A stretch of DNA of 64,000 bases, taken from assembly GCF_029767755.1 (NCBI RefSeq), contig NZ_JARUQS010000001.1:434001-498000 (forward strand), read 5' to 3'. Of the stretch, positions 1-9,537 are shown piece after piece; position 1 is the first letter of the stretch, and every line of letters begins with the position of its first letter. The notes beneath the pieces were generated by a model. The model did not search any database, was not told the DNA's origin, and saw nothing but the letters and a program-made list of their open reading frames with translations. Both the position numbers and the translations under genes were made by a program. Source of the DNA: Thiomicrorhabdus sp. zzn3 (GTDB lineage: Bacteria > Pseudomonadota > Gammaproteobacteria > Thiomicrospirales > Thiomicrospiraceae).

Positions 1-1
1 T

Positions 2-1990
2 CTGCGTCCATTCGTCTATCGGCGCTATGTTGATTTCAGTGCGATGGAATCGCTGCGAGAGCTTAAGCGCATGATCGCCGTTGAAGTGAATAAAAAGGGC
101 ATGCAGGACAATATTAAGTTGGGCCCGGGCGGAATTCGTGAGATTGAGTTTATTGTTCAAGCCTTTCAGTTGGTTCATGGGGGGCGGGATCGAACTCTGC
201 AAGGACGATCGTTGATGCCGACTCTGTCTTTATTGTTGGAGCGTGGGTTTATCGAACAAGATGCCCACGATGGGTTAATGGCGGCGTATCACTTTTTGCG
301 CCGTGCCGAAAATCGGCTGCAAATGTGGATGGATCAGCAAGTCCATAGCCTCCCTGAGGAGTCACATCATAGAGAAATGTTGGCCCAGTCTATGGGGTTT
401 GAAAGCTATGAGGCGTTTGACCAGGTGCTGCAAACACACCGCGATTACGTCCAGGCCCAATTTGTTCAATTGTTTGCTGAAGAAGAGCAAACTGAAGAGG
501 CCTGTCAGTTGGCCAATGTCTGGTTGGGTGATCTGACCTCTGTTGATGATTTGAGTGGACTGGCTCTAGACGATAAGGAAGGCTTTCTCAAGCAACTGCG
601 AGACTTTAAGGCGACGCGTAGCGTAGGACGATTAAGTCGCGAGGGAGTGGAGCGTTTAAATGCGTTTATGCCATTGCTATTGAATGAGTTTATTCAGCAT
701 GGCAGTTCACTGGAGACCCTAAACCGCTTGTTAAAAGTGGTTGAAAGCGTGGTGCAGCGAAGCGTGTACTTGGTATTGCTTAAAGAAAACCCTAAGGCTT
801 TGAAGCATTTGGTGGATCTCTGCGAAGTCAGTCCTTGGCTGGCGGATATGTTGTCACGCTATCCGGCATTGATGGATCAGTTGTTGGATGAGCGAAGTCT
901 TTATGCCCCTTTGGAACTCGACGCGCTTAATCGAGAAGTGACGCGATTGCTGGATGAAGTCGGTGAAGATGAAGAGCGCTTTATGGAGCAGATTCGGCAG
1001 TGGCGACATGCCCAGGTTTTTAAGGTGGCCGCCGCCGATGTCACTGGGAGCGTGCCTATCATGAAAGTCAGTGATTATCTGACGTGGATTGCTGAGGCGG
1101 TGTTAAACGGCGTGGTGCAGTTCGCGTGGCAGTTTATGTTGAAGCGTAATGGAATTCCCGGTGGTTTGGATGCGGCTAATTTACGCAACCCTTTTTTGGT
1201 ATTGGGTTACGGTAAGCTGGGTGGAATCGAACTGGGTTATGGGTCAGATCTTGACATAGTGATGCTTTACCAGGGCCTAGAATCCGGTGCCTATGCAAAA
1301 AACGAGAGAGGGCGAGAGCTGGAAAATTCGCTTTATTTTGTCAGAATGGGGCAGAAAATCATTTCATTGATGACGACATTGATGCCATCGGGTGTGTTGT
1401 ATGAGGTCGATACCCGTTTGCGTCCAAACGGGGCTTCCGGTTTGATGGTGACCGACCTGGAAAGTTATAAAAGTTATATTGAGAATAAGGCGTGGAATTG
1501 GGAGCATCAAGCCTTGATTCGCGCTCGGGCGGTGGTTGGTGATCAGTCATCACGGCAAGCGTTTGATCAGTTTAGATGCCAGTTCCTGCAACAGGCCAGG
1601 GATGCGGAAAAGGTCAAAGCGGAAGTGGTGGAGATGCGCCAGAAAATGCGTGAGTCGCTCGACAAATCCGATCAAGCGATTTTTGATCTTAAACATGGCG
1701 AAGGGGGAATTGTCGATATTGAATTTATGGTGCAATATCTTGTTTTGGCGTGTTCGGCACACTATCCGCAATTGGCTGTCTACAGCGACAATATTCGTAT
1801 TCTGGAAGCTCTTCAGGAAACCGGCGTGTTGCAGGCGCGTCAGGTTGAGGCATTGACCAGCGCTTACAAGGTATACCGTTCCAAGTATCACCGTGTGGCT
1901 CTTCAGAATCAAAAACCTCTGGTTGAGCAGAGCTGTTATCTTCAAGAGCGGGAGTCGGTCAAAGCGATTTGGCAGCAATTGATGCGGTAG
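2..1990 (+). CDS. glnE: Glutamine synthetase adenylyltransferase/adenylyl-removing enzyme GlnE, C-terminal part
   Basis: Bifunctional enzyme that adenylylates glutamine synthetase and removes the AMP again in response to PII and glutamine. The reading frame is already open at the window edge (RPFVYRRYVDF...), so the N-terminal part, including most of the adenylyl-removing catalytic domain, lies outside. Visible parts are the end of that domain (GPGGIREIEF), the central helical linker, and the adenylyl-transfer nucleotidyltransferase domain with GYGSDLDIVMLY. A second EGGIVDIEFMVQYL block follows near the C-terminus. It converges on its own target gene glnA, and the two share a bidirectional terminator. 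Identification is secure; the true start cannot be seen. Confidence 0.95.
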   Translation: MRPFVYRRYVDFSAMESLRELKRMIAVEVNKKGMQDNIKLGPGGIREIEFIVQAFQLVHGGRDRTLQGRSLMPTLSLLLERGFIEQDAHDGLMAAYHFLRRAENRLQMWMDQQVHSLPEESHHREMLAQSMGFESYEAFDQVLQTHRDYVQAQFVQLFAEEEQTEEACQLANVWLGDLTSVDDLSGLALDDKEGFLKQLRDFKATRSVGRLSREGVERLNAFMPLLLNEFIQHGSSLETLNRLLKVVESVVQRSVYLVLLKENPKALKHLVDLCEVSPWLADMLSRYPALMDQLLDERSLYAPLELDALNREVTRLLDEVGEDEERFMEQIRQWRHAQVFKVAAADVTGSVPIMKVSDYLTWIAEAVLNGVVQFAWQFMLKRNGIPGGLDAANLRNPFLVLGYGKLGGIELGYGSDLDIVMLYQGLESGAYAKNERGRELENSLYFVRMGQKIISLMTTLMPSGVLYEVDTRLRPNGASGLMVTDLESYKSYIENKAWNWEHQALIRARAVVGDQSSRQAFDQFRCQFLQQARDAEKVKAEVVEMRQKMRESLDKSDQAIFDLKHGEGGIVDIEFMVQYLVLACSAHYPQLAVYSDNIRILEALQETGVLQARQVEALTSAYKVYRSKYHRVALQNQKPLVEQSCYLQERESVKAIWQQLMR

Positions 1991-2013
1991 AGCATCGAGG
2001 ATGGGGTTCTGAC

Positions 2014-2021
2014 CAGGCCTG
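2014..2021. repeat. CAGGCCTG palindrome copy
   Basis: Intergenic copy (context GACCAGGCCTGATT) between the end of glnE and the glnE/glnA terminator. See the finding on the CAGGCCTG family. Confidence 0.7.
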
Positions 2022-2056
2022 ATTGATTTTGTTTTGTTGTCGGTGAAATAAGCTAT

Positions 2057-2084
2057 AAAAAAACCCGCATAAAGCGGGTTTTTT
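2057..2084. terminator. Bidirectional terminator between glnE and glnA
   Basis: AAAAAAACCCGC, a 5-nt loop, then GCGGGTTTTTT. The A-rich left arm gives a U-tract on the minus strand, so it can serve both convergent genes. Confidence 0.9.
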
Positions 2085-2102
2085 GCTTTTGGGCTAACTG
2101 AA

Positions 2103-3509
2103 TTAGCTAGAGTAGTACATGTCGAACTCGATTGGGTGAGTCGTTGCGCGCATACGAGTAACGTCTTCCATTTTTAATTTAATGTAAGAGTCGATCGCAG
2201 CGTCAGTAAATACGCCACCCGCTTTCAAGAATTCGCGGTCTTTATCCAATGCATCTAGCGCTTCTTCCAAAGACGCACAGACTGTGTTGTAAGTCGCTTC
2301 TTCTTCCGGCGGTAGATCGTATAGATCTTTTTCCGCTGGCTCGCCTGGATCGATCTTGTTAAGAATACCGTCAAGGCCGGCCATCAAGCTGGCAGCGAAC
2401 GCTAAGTATGGGTTGGCTGTCGGATCAGGGAAGCGCAGCTCAACACGGCGTGAACGCTCAGATGGTGCATATGGGATACGGATAGACGCTGAACGGTTTG
2501 AGCCTGAGTAAGCTAGTAGAATGGGCGCCTCAAACCCAGGAACCAAACGCTTGTATGAGTTGGTGCCAGGGTTGGTGAAAGCGTTCAATGCACGCGCATG
2601 CTTCATCAAACCGCCGATATACCATAGGGCTTCTTGTGAAAGGCCTGAGTAGACATCACCCGCGAAGATGTTCTTGCCATCTTTGGAAAGGGATTGGTTG
2701 ATGTGCATACCGGAACCATTGTCGCCAACGATAGGCTTAGGCATGAAAGTGGCCGTTTTCCCTAGAGCGTGACAGGTGTTGTGAACCGCATACTTAAGGA
2801 TTTGAACTTCATCCGCTTTAGCGGTTAGGGTGTTACCGGCAACTGCAAGCTCACACTGGCCGCCAGCCGCTACTTCGTGGTGGTGCGCTTCTAGGGTAAG
2901 CCCCATTTCTTCTGCCATAGCACAGATGTCAGCACGCACTTCATGCAACTGATCCACTGGAGGAACAGGGAAGTAACCACCTTTAACTTTAGGACGGTGA
3001 CCGATGTTACCATCGTCGTACACTTTTTCAGAATCCCATGCAGACTCACCTGATTCGATCTTAACGAAGCAGCCTGACATATCTGCGCCCCAGCGAACGT
3101 CGTCAAAGATGAAGAATTCAGGTTCCGGGCCGAAGAATGCCGTGTCAGCCACACCGGTTGATTTCAGGTAAGCTTCCGCTTTCTTTGCAATGCCACGAGG
3201 ATCTTTTTCGTAAGATTCCATGGTGGATGGTTCAACGATCATACAACGAATGATCAAAGTAGGATCATTGGTGAATGGGTCCATGTAGTAGCCGTCTGTC
3301 TGAGGCATTAACAACATGTCGGAATTGTGAATTCCCTTCCAGCCTTGGATAGATGAGCCGTCAAACGTTTCACCGTCGGTGAAGAAATCTTCGTCAACTT
3401 TAGAAGCTGGGATGGTGACGTGCTGTTCTTTACCATGGGTGTCGGTAAAGCGCAGATCAACCCATTTGACGTCGTTGTCTTTAATTAAATCTAAGATTGC
3501 TTGTGGCAT
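2103..3509 (-). CDS. glnA: Glutamine synthetase type I
   Basis: ATP-dependent synthesis of glutamine from glutamate and ammonia; a cytoplasmic dodecamer. The 468-residue length is typical of bacterial GSI-beta. Signatures seen: [12 protein letters not shown] near residue 50, the ATP-binding [17 protein letters not shown], and NRSASIRIP with the arginines of the active site. The adenylylation tyrosine is present in [11 protein letters not shown], consistent with control by the neighbouring GlnE. A purine-rich RBS (GAAGGACAG) precedes the ATG. Upstream lie a sigma54-type promoter and NtrC-like sites, so expression is probably nitrogen-regulated. Confidence 0.98.
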   Translation of the reverse strand: MPQAILDLIKDNDVKWVDLRFTDTHGKEQHVTIPASKVDEDFFTDGETFDGSSIQGWKGIHNSDMLLMPQTDGYYMDPFTNDPTLIIRCMIVEPSTMESYEKDPRGIAKKAEAYLKSTGVADTAFFGPEPEFFIFDDVRWGADMSGCFVKIESGESAWDSEKVYDDGNIGHRPKVKGGYFPVPPVDQLHEVRADICAMAEEMGLTLEAHHHEVAAGGQCELAVAGNTLTAKADEVQILKYAVHNTCHALGKTATFMPKPIVGDNGSGMHINQSLSKDGKNIFAGDVYSGLSQEALWYIGGLMKHARALNAFTNPGTNSYKRLVPGFEAPILLAYSGSNRSASIRIPYAPSERSRRVELRFPDPTANPYLAFAASLMAGLDGILNKIDPGEPAEKDLYDLPPEEEATYNTVCASLEEALDALDKDREFLKAGGVFTDAAIDSYIKLKMEDVTRMRATTHPIEFDMYYSS

Positions 3510-3560
3510 TTTAATCTGTCCTTCTAAGGTGGTTTTATAAAATTTTCACGTGTCTGATAA

Positions 3561-3577
3561 TAGCTTGAACCGTGCCA
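3561..3577 (-). promoter_or_regulatory. Sigma54-type promoter of glnA
   Basis: On the minus strand TGGCACGGTTCAAGCTA has the -24 GG and -12 GC dinucleotides separated by exactly 10 nt, matching the TGGCAC-N5-TTGCW class except for AAGC in place of TTGC. The predicted transcription start is about 40 nt upstream of the glnA ATG. Confidence 0.65.
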
Positions 3578-3675
3578 AATTTCCAATAAATTTTATTCCA
3601 AGAGCAACCCTTTGATTTGGCGTTGTTTTTAGCAAAAATGACGGGAGGGTCGGAGGATTAGGGGGTGAAATTTCA

Positions 3676-3711
3676 TGAACCTAAATGGTGCCATTGATTA
3701 TTTTTGGTGCG
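3676..3711 (-). promoter_or_regulatory. NtrC-like enhancer sites for glnA
   Basis: TGAACCTAAATGGTGCC matches the NtrC operator TGCACCAAAATGGTGCA at 14 of 17 positions by eye. A second site, TGATTATTTTTGGTGCG, keeps one good half. They lie roughly 125-160 bp upstream of the predicted glnA start, the usual enhancer distance. No search was run. Confidence 0.55.
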
Positions 3712-3784
3712 TATAAAGCCATGTTTATGGCGTTGAACTCCTTTAGAATAGGCGATTCAAAGTTCAAGGGTAAAAATTTCTAAA

Positions 3785-3818
3785 ATGAAACCTATTTGTA
3801 ACATAAAAAAAGTATAGT
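3785..3818 (+). promoter_or_regulatory. PhoB box and -10 element upstream of pstC
   Basis: ATGAAACCTATTTGTAAC matches an 18-bp Pho box (CTGTCATAAATCTGTAAC) at about 11 positions. It is followed by exactly 10 bp and then TATAGT, the geometry of PhoB-activated promoters, where the box replaces the -35. It is weaker than the pstS box. Confidence 0.5.
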
Positions 3819-3871
3819 ACGTGCAAAATTCAATTTATAGTCAGCTCATCGAGTTGTAGGGTAGTAATTTT

Positions 3872-6142
3872 ATGAATAGTCAAACGCAACAAATGTTGGA
3901 TAAGGCCTTAAAGGGGCCGGAGTTCGAAAAGCGCGTCAGACGCCGAAATGCAAAAGATACGGCTTCAAAGGTGGGAATTTCTGTCGGCGGTGTCGGAGTC
4001 ATTCTTTCGGTATTGTTGATTATGTTCTTCTTGCTTTATGTGGTGTTGCCGCTGTTTGCACCTGCAACAGTCAATAAAAGCGTTGAATATGCTATTCCAG
4101 GTTCCGATAGTGAAACTACTCTTTATTATGGTATGGATGAGTACCAAGAAACAGCCTTGCGTTTTACCCAGTCCGGGAGGTTGTTCGGTTTTGATGTGGT
4201 GCAAGGAAAGCTGATTTCAGAAGACGTTTTACCACTGCAGGGGCAAACGATTACCAGTTTTTCGGTGATTTCTGAAATGGATAACTTGCTTGCATTTGGA
4301 CTTTCCAGTGGAGGCGTGCTGGTCGCCAAATATGAATACTCGGTTAGCTACCCGAATAATGTCCGTACGATCACGCCCAAGGTGCTCTTTCCATTCGGTG
4401 AGGAGGCTGTTGAGTTAGGCACGGCTGAAATTGAAAAACTTGCCGTCAGAAAAATGGATTCCGATCTGGTGTTTGCTTATGCAGAAAAAGGCTCTCATGA
4501 GATCAAGATTAAACAGTTTTCGACAATTGAATCGATGCTAAGCGATACCATTTCTTTAGAGGAAGGCTATAGCGGTAGCTTTGTCAGCGAACAAGCGAGT
4601 GATTGGCTGCTGTTGGACGGCAGTATGCGTAATTTGTACGTGATCGATAAAACAGGACAAACCAGCTACTATGACATTCGCGATATTGAGTCGCCTCAGA
4701 AAGTTGAACAGGTGCAGATGTTGCAAGGCGATGAGACGCTGTCGACCGTGCGTTTCCTGCTGGGTGATTACTCTTTGATGCTTGGCACATCTAAAGGTCG
4801 TGTTATTCAGTGGTTCCCGGTACGTGGCGAAAATAATGAATTTTCTTTGCATGAGATTCGCAGCTTTAATGTGGGGGATGCACCGATTCACACGATTGCC
4901 ATTGAGAAGGCGCGTAAGGGGTTTGCGACAACAGACGCTTCTGGTGCATTTAACCTCTTTCACTCAACTGCGGAACGCCATCTGAACCAAACTCAGGTGT
5001 CAGACTCGTCGACAGGATTTGTCGTGATTTCAAATCGAGCGAACGGCGCTTTGGTTGAAACGGGAGACGGCCAGTTAGTCCATTACCTGATTGATAACCA
5101 GCACCCAGATGTTTCGGTCTCTAGCCTATGGGGCAAGGTTTGGTACGAAGGTTACACAGAGCCGGATTATGTTTGGCAGTCTTCATCTGCCAGTTCCGAC
5201 TTTGAACCTAAGTTTTCGATGATGCCGTTGACCTTCGGGACCATTAAGGCTGCACTATACTCGATGCTGTTTGCGGTCCCAATTGCCGTCTTGGCTGCGA
5301 TTTTTACCGCCTTCTTTATGGATAAGAAAACCCGTCAATGGGTGAAGCCTTCCGTCGAATTAATTGAAGCTTTGCCTACTGTAATCTTAGGTTTCTTAGC
5401 AGGCCTGTGGTTAGCGCCTTATATGGAAGCGAATCTACCTGGTTTCTTTGCCTTGTTGTTGGTGGTGCCCATCGGGATTTTGGCGTTTGGTTTTGCATGG
5501 TCCAGATTGCCAGAGCATATTCGTCTGCTGGTACCGGTAGGGAAGCGAGCAGTCTTAATGATTCCTGTGGTATTTTTTCTTGGGTGGTTTGCTCTGCAGT
5601 TAAGTGCGCCAATTGAAGATGCTCTGTTTAATGGGGATATGCGCCACTGGTTGACTTTTAGTGCCGGGATTGATTTCGACCAGCGAAATGCAATGGTTAT
5701 CGGGTTTGCGATGGGGTTTGCATTGATTCCGACGATTTTCTCAGTGACCGAGGATGCGATTTATAACGTGCCGAGCTATCTCGTGAACGGCTCCCTTGCT
5801 TTAGGTGCGAGTGGCTGGCAGACGTTGGTTGGTGTCGTGCTGCCGACAGCAAGCCCCGGGATTTTCTCGGCGATTATGCTCGGATTCGGCCGAGGGGTTG
5901 GGGAAACCATGATCGTACTGATGGCGTCAGGAAATACCCCGTTGATGGAGGTAAACCTGTTTGAAGGTTTGCGTACGCTTTCCGCCAACCTGGCTGTAGA
6001 AATGCCGGAAGCTGCGGTAGACAGCTCACACTATCGTGTGCTGTTCCTTTCCGGTTTGGTTCTGTTTATCTTTACCTTTATTTTTAACACTCTGGCCGAA
6101 GTTGTTCGTCAACGTATGCGCCGTAAATACGGATCGTTATAA
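3872..6142 (+). CDS. pstC: Phosphate ABC transporter permease PstC, long form
   Basis: Inner-membrane permease of the high-affinity phosphate importer. The protein has 756 residues, against roughly 320 in E. coli PstC. One membrane helix (about residues 36-60) is followed by a large extracytoplasmic insertion (about 62-445) of beta-rich sequence, then the MetI-type permease domain with the EAA-like loop ALGASGWQTLVGVVLPTASPGI. The long form is also known in other gammaproteobacteria. It is the first gene of pstCAB-phoU-phoBR and is preceded by a Pho box. pstS is not next to it; it lies about 7 kb downstream. Confidence 0.92.
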   Translation: MNSQTQQMLDKALKGPEFEKRVRRRNAKDTASKVGISVGGVGVILSVLLIMFFLLYVVLPLFAPATVNKSVEYAIPGSDSETTLYYGMDEYQETALRFTQSGRLFGFDVVQGKLISEDVLPLQGQTITSFSVISEMDNLLAFGLSSGGVLVAKYEYSVSYPNNVRTITPKVLFPFGEEAVELGTAEIEKLAVRKMDSDLVFAYAEKGSHEIKIKQFSTIESMLSDTISLEEGYSGSFVSEQASDWLLLDGSMRNLYVIDKTGQTSYYDIRDIESPQKVEQVQMLQGDETLSTVRFLLGDYSLMLGTSKGRVIQWFPVRGENNEFSLHEIRSFNVGDAPIHTIAIEKARKGFATTDASGAFNLFHSTAERHLNQTQVSDSSTGFVVISNRANGALVETGDGQLVHYLIDNQHPDVSVSSLWGKVWYEGYTEPDYVWQSSSASSDFEPKFSMMPLTFGTIKAALYSMLFAVPIAVLAAIFTAFFMDKKTRQWVKPSVELIEALPTVILGFLAGLWLAPYMEANLPGFFALLLVVPIGILAFGFAWSRLPEHIRLLVPVGKRAVLMIPVVFFLGWFALQLSAPIEDALFNGDMRHWLTFSAGIDFDQRNAMVIGFAMGFALIPTIFSVTEDAIYNVPSYLVNGSLALGASGWQTLVGVVLPTASPGIFSAIMLGFGRGVGETMIVLMASGNTPLMEVNLFEGLRTLSANLAVEMPEAAVDSSHYRVLFLSGLVLFIFTFIFNTLAEVVRQRMRRKYGSL

Positions 6143-6153
6143 GGAGTCTGCGC

Positions 6154-7800
6154 ATGAAAGATTGGTTTAGAAAAGGCGAACATTGGATTTGGTTTAGCGC
6201 ATCCACAGTCAGCATCAGTATGGTGCTGGTTTTTGGTCTGTTGGGCATGATTGCCTACAAAGGGTTGATTCATTTTTGGCCGCATGAGGTGTATCACGTT
6301 GAAGTACTGCATGCTGACGGCCAGAAAGAGATTGTCGTGGGTGAACTGCATGATTCTAAAACCAAAGAGGTTGAAGATCCTACGGCGGAAAATGGCCATA
6401 GAGAAATGGCGCAATACCTTTTTAAAGTCGGTAACCGAGATGTTTATGGTATTGACTTTAGATGGATTAATGCGGATGAGATTGTCGGCGGAATTAATGA
6501 GCTTGAACAAGACGTGCTGGTTATCGAACGCTATGAGTATGGTAATGTTTATGGCCACATTCAGTCGGTCAGTGTAGACGGCCAGACGATTTCGGATAAG
6601 AAGCAGGCATTGAAAATTTTGCAACAGCAGGTCGAAAAAGGGAGTCGCCTGCATAGCGAAATTCGCCATATAGAGAAAATCAGCATTGGTGAGATCAACT
6701 ATAAAATTGAAGGATTGCGCCTCGAAGAGAAGAAGTTGCGCGCCAACAATGCGTTTGATGCACAGGAAGAAGCGCGTTTGCAGGCTGAACGATCGGCGCT
6801 TCAAGAAGAGTTTGATGTTCAGCATGCCAGTGTGCAGTTGCTTTACAAGCAGGCGGATAGTCTAGGTCAGGTGACCGTCGAGATTGCTGGCGGCAAGCAG
6901 CTGGTCGTGCCGGTTAAAAAGATTGTGCATTTCTGGCAGCCAAACAATATGACCTTTGCTCAGGAAGTTGGGTTTTTCTTTAATGCGGTGGGTAATTTCC
7001 TGGTCGATGATCCTCGGGAAGCGAATACTGAAGGCGGCGTGTTCCCGGCTATTGTCGGTACGGTGACGATGGTGATGCTCATGGCCGTATTCGTGACTCC
7101 TATGGGGGTCATTGCCGCGATTTATATGAGTGAGTATGCGAAGGAAGGTACCGTTCTAAAAATGGTGCGCATCTCGATCAATAACCTCGCCGGTGTGCCG
7201 TCGATTGTGTTTGGTATCTTCGGTCTGGGCTTTTTTGTTTACATCATGGGGTCGTCGATCGATGAGCTATTCTATAGTTATGCGTTGCCAAGCCCAACCT
7301 TTGGAAGCCCGGGGCTTTTGTGGGCTTCCTTGACGATGGCGCTGCTTACGCTACCGGTGGTGATTGTGTCGACACAGGAAGGTTTGTCTCGAATTCCTCG
7401 TGCGTTGCGAGAAGGAGGCCTGGCTTTAGGGGCGACTAAATCCGAAACCATTATGCGTATTATTCTGCCGATGACCATGCCTGCGATTATGACCGGGTTG
7501 ATCCTGGCGATTGCGCGTGCAGCGGGTGAGGTGGCGCCGTTAATGTTAGTGGGTGTGGTCAAGCTGGCACCGGAGTTGCCTTTGGATACGATTGCCCCGT
7601 TTGTGCATTTGGACCGTAAGTTTATGCACCTTGGTTTCCATATTTATGACGTTGGTTTTCAAAGTCCTAACGTAGAGGCATCGCAGCCTCTGGTCTATGC
7701 AACTTCGCTGCTATTGGTTCTGGTGATTTTGAGCCTGAACTTTGGTGCGATTACGATTCGTAACAAGTTGCGTGAAAAATATAAGTCATTGGATAACTAA
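6154..7800 (+). CDS. pstA: Phosphate ABC transporter permease PstA, long form
   Basis: Second permease subunit of the Pst importer, 548 residues against about 300 in E. coli. A first membrane helix (about residues 16-38) is followed by an insertion of about 240 residues with a charged helical stretch (roughly residues 185-225). The conserved permease domain then follows, with ALREGGLALGATKSETIMRI as the NBD-contacting loop. The RBS AAGGAG is well placed, 11 nt after the pstC stop. The insertion in PstC and this one probably face each other in the periplasm; that is an inference. Confidence 0.93.
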   Translation: MKDWFRKGEHWIWFSASTVSISMVLVFGLLGMIAYKGLIHFWPHEVYHVEVLHADGQKEIVVGELHDSKTKEVEDPTAENGHREMAQYLFKVGNRDVYGIDFRWINADEIVGGINELEQDVLVIERYEYGNVYGHIQSVSVDGQTISDKKQALKILQQQVEKGSRLHSEIRHIEKISIGEINYKIEGLRLEEKKLRANNAFDAQEEARLQAERSALQEEFDVQHASVQLLYKQADSLGQVTVEIAGGKQLVVPVKKIVHFWQPNNMTFAQEVGFFFNAVGNFLVDDPREANTEGGVFPAIVGTVTMVMLMAVFVTPMGVIAAIYMSEYAKEGTVLKMVRISINNLAGVPSIVFGIFGLGFFVYIMGSSIDELFYSYALPSPTFGSPGLLWASLTMALLTLPVVIVSTQEGLSRIPRALREGGLALGATKSETIMRIILPMTMPAIMTGLILAIARAAGEVAPLMLVGVVKLAPELPLDTIAPFVHLDRKFMHLGFHIYDVGFQSPNVEASQPLVYATSLLLVLVILSLNFGAITIRNKLREKYKSLDN

Positions 7801-7903
7801 TAAAGGACAGCACCGGATTGGATAGGTGTATTGGCATTCAGAATATTAGGATTGATTAACTAGCCTGTTGCAGGTGTGGAATAGGTTGAAAGGATTAAGA
7901 AAG

Positions 7904-8722
7904 ATGAGCGAGCAAAATATTAATGTAGCCTTGGATCGAGATCATCGCAGCTTGTCGCTGGAAAACGAAAAGGTCGCAATGGAGGTGAAAGACTGGAATC
8001 TTTATTATGGTTCTAAGCAAGCCTTAAAAGGAATCAATATGATTGTCCCGGAAAACCGCGTTACCGCGTTTATCGGTCCGTCAGGGTGTGGTAAATCGAC
8101 GCTGTTACGTTGTTTTAACCGTATGAATGATCTGATTGATATTGTTCGCGTTGAAGGTCAAATGACATTGCATGGTGACGATGTCTACGCTAAAGAAATG
8201 AACGTGGCTTCCTTGCGCCGTCGAGTGGGAATGGTGTTTCAAAAACCGAATCCGTTTCCGAAATCAATCTATGAAAATGTGGCTTATGGCCTGCGTTTGC
8301 AAGGCATCAGTGATAAGAATGTATTGGATGAAACCGTTGAGTGGGCTCTAAAAGGAGCTGGGCTGTGGGACGAGGTCAAAGACCGTTTGAATGAAAATGC
8401 TTTGGGCATGTCGGGGGGGCAGCAGCAACGTCTGTGTATTGCTCGCGCGATTGCAATCAAGCCTGAAGTGTTGTTGCTTGATGAGCCGACCTCCGCTTTG
8501 GATCCTATTTCAACCTTGGCGATCGAAGAACTGATTTTTGAATTGAAAAAAGAGTTTACGATTTTGATTGTGACCCACAATATGCAACAGGCGGCACGTG
8601 TTTCTGATTATACGGCTTTTATGTATATGGGGGAGTTGATTGAGTATACTGATACCGATAGCTTGTTTACCAACCCGCAAGTTAAGCGAACTGAAGACTA
8701 CATTACCGGACGTTACGGTTAA
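7904..8722 (+). CDS. pstB: Phosphate ABC transporter ATP-binding protein
   Basis: ATPase subunit of the phosphate importer, 272 residues from the ATG chosen here. Walker A is GPSGCGKST, the Q-loop region [13 protein letters not shown] is diagnostic for PstB, the signature is MSGGQQQR and Walker B is [13 protein letters not shown]. An in-frame TTG lies 36 nt upstream, but the ATG follows GAAAGGATTAAGAAAG and fits better. A gap of about 100 bp separates it from pstA, with no promoter recognised in it. Confidence 0.96.
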   Translation: MSEQNINVALDRDHRSLSLENEKVAMEVKDWNLYYGSKQALKGINMIVPENRVTAFIGPSGCGKSTLLRCFNRMNDLIDIVRVEGQMTLHGDDVYAKEMNVASLRRRVGMVFQKPNPFPKSIYENVAYGLRLQGISDKNVLDETVEWALKGAGLWDEVKDRLNENALGMSGGQQQRLCIARAIAIKPEVLLLDEPTSALDPISTLAIEELIFELKKEFTILIVTHNMQQAARVSDYTAFMYMGELIEYTDTDSLFTNPQVKRTEDYITGRYG

Positions 8723-8776
8723 TTGTCTGTAGTGAAGATTATCGATTTCCGGTAGATCAGATTAAGAGGATAGGTC

Positions 8777-9508
8777 ATGGAAAGAACAGAATTTAAAAGC
8801 CATATTTCAGAACAGCTTAACCGTAACTTGGAGGATCTGTTCAATCAGGTCCTTGAGATGGGTGGGTTGATTGAGCGTCAGCTTGAAAATGCGGTAACAG
8901 CGGTACAAAATGCCGATGTTAAGCTAGCCAAGCAGGTATTGAAGCTCGATAAAGTCATTAATAATGAAGAGCTTGAAATTGATCGTTTATGCGCGCGCGT
9001 TTTAGCCCGCCAACAACCGACCGCATCTGATTTACGCTTAATTATCATCGCTATTCGTATCGCAGTTGATTTAGAGCGCATGGGAGATGAAGTGGTAAAA
9101 ACAGCCAAATTAGTGATTAAGATGGATGAAGAAGGCGTTGCTTGCCACACTTTACCCGGATTCTCTTCATTATTGGAAATCACTACCTGTGCGAACTCGA
9201 TGCTTAAAAAGGTCCTAAATGCGTTTGCACGTTTGGATCTTTCCGAAGTGATGGACGTGATGGATGATGAAGAGCGTATGGATGAAACCTTAAAATCGGC
9301 TCTGGCCGAGGTAACGGAAGGGTTTAAGACATCTGATCTCCCGCCCGAGTGTTTGCTGGAAATGGTTTATTCGCTGAAAGCGAGTGAAAGGGTGACCGAT
9401 CATGCGGCTAACATCGCTGAAAGCATCGTTTACCTTGTAAAAGGCCAAGAAGTTCGTAATATCGATCCAGAAAAACTGGCAGAATACCTGCAATCTGTTA
9501 CTGAATAA
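8777..9508 (+). CDS. phoU: Phosphate-specific transport system accessory protein PhoU
   Basis: Negative modulator linking the state of the Pst transporter to PhoR; a peripheral metal-binding all-helical protein. The 243-residue length and the two repeated three-helix bundles fit PhoU, with DLERMGDEVVKTAKL in the first half and ASERVTDHAANIAESIVYL in the second. The second is the E(R)-x3-D metal motif. RBS AAGAGGATAGG precedes the ATG. Its place between pstB and phoB fits its role in Pho signalling. Confidence 0.96.
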   Translation: MERTEFKSHISEQLNRNLEDLFNQVLEMGGLIERQLENAVTAVQNADVKLAKQVLKLDKVINNEELEIDRLCARVLARQQPTASDLRLIIIAIRIAVDLERMGDEVVKTAKLVIKMDEEGVACHTLPGFSSLLEITTCANSMLKKVLNAFARLDLSEVMDVMDDEERMDETLKSALAEVTEGFKTSDLPPECLLEMVYSLKASERVTDHAANIAESIVYLVKGQEVRNIDPEKLAEYLQSVTE

Positions 9509-9537
9509 GTCTATCTTGATAAGGAACCTGTGACTTC

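Noticed and set aside
6109-6825. A 238-codon minus-strand frame inside pstA
   Set aside because: It opposes the pstA insertion and shows no signal peptide, motif or RBS; pstA has clear coding signatures on the other strand.
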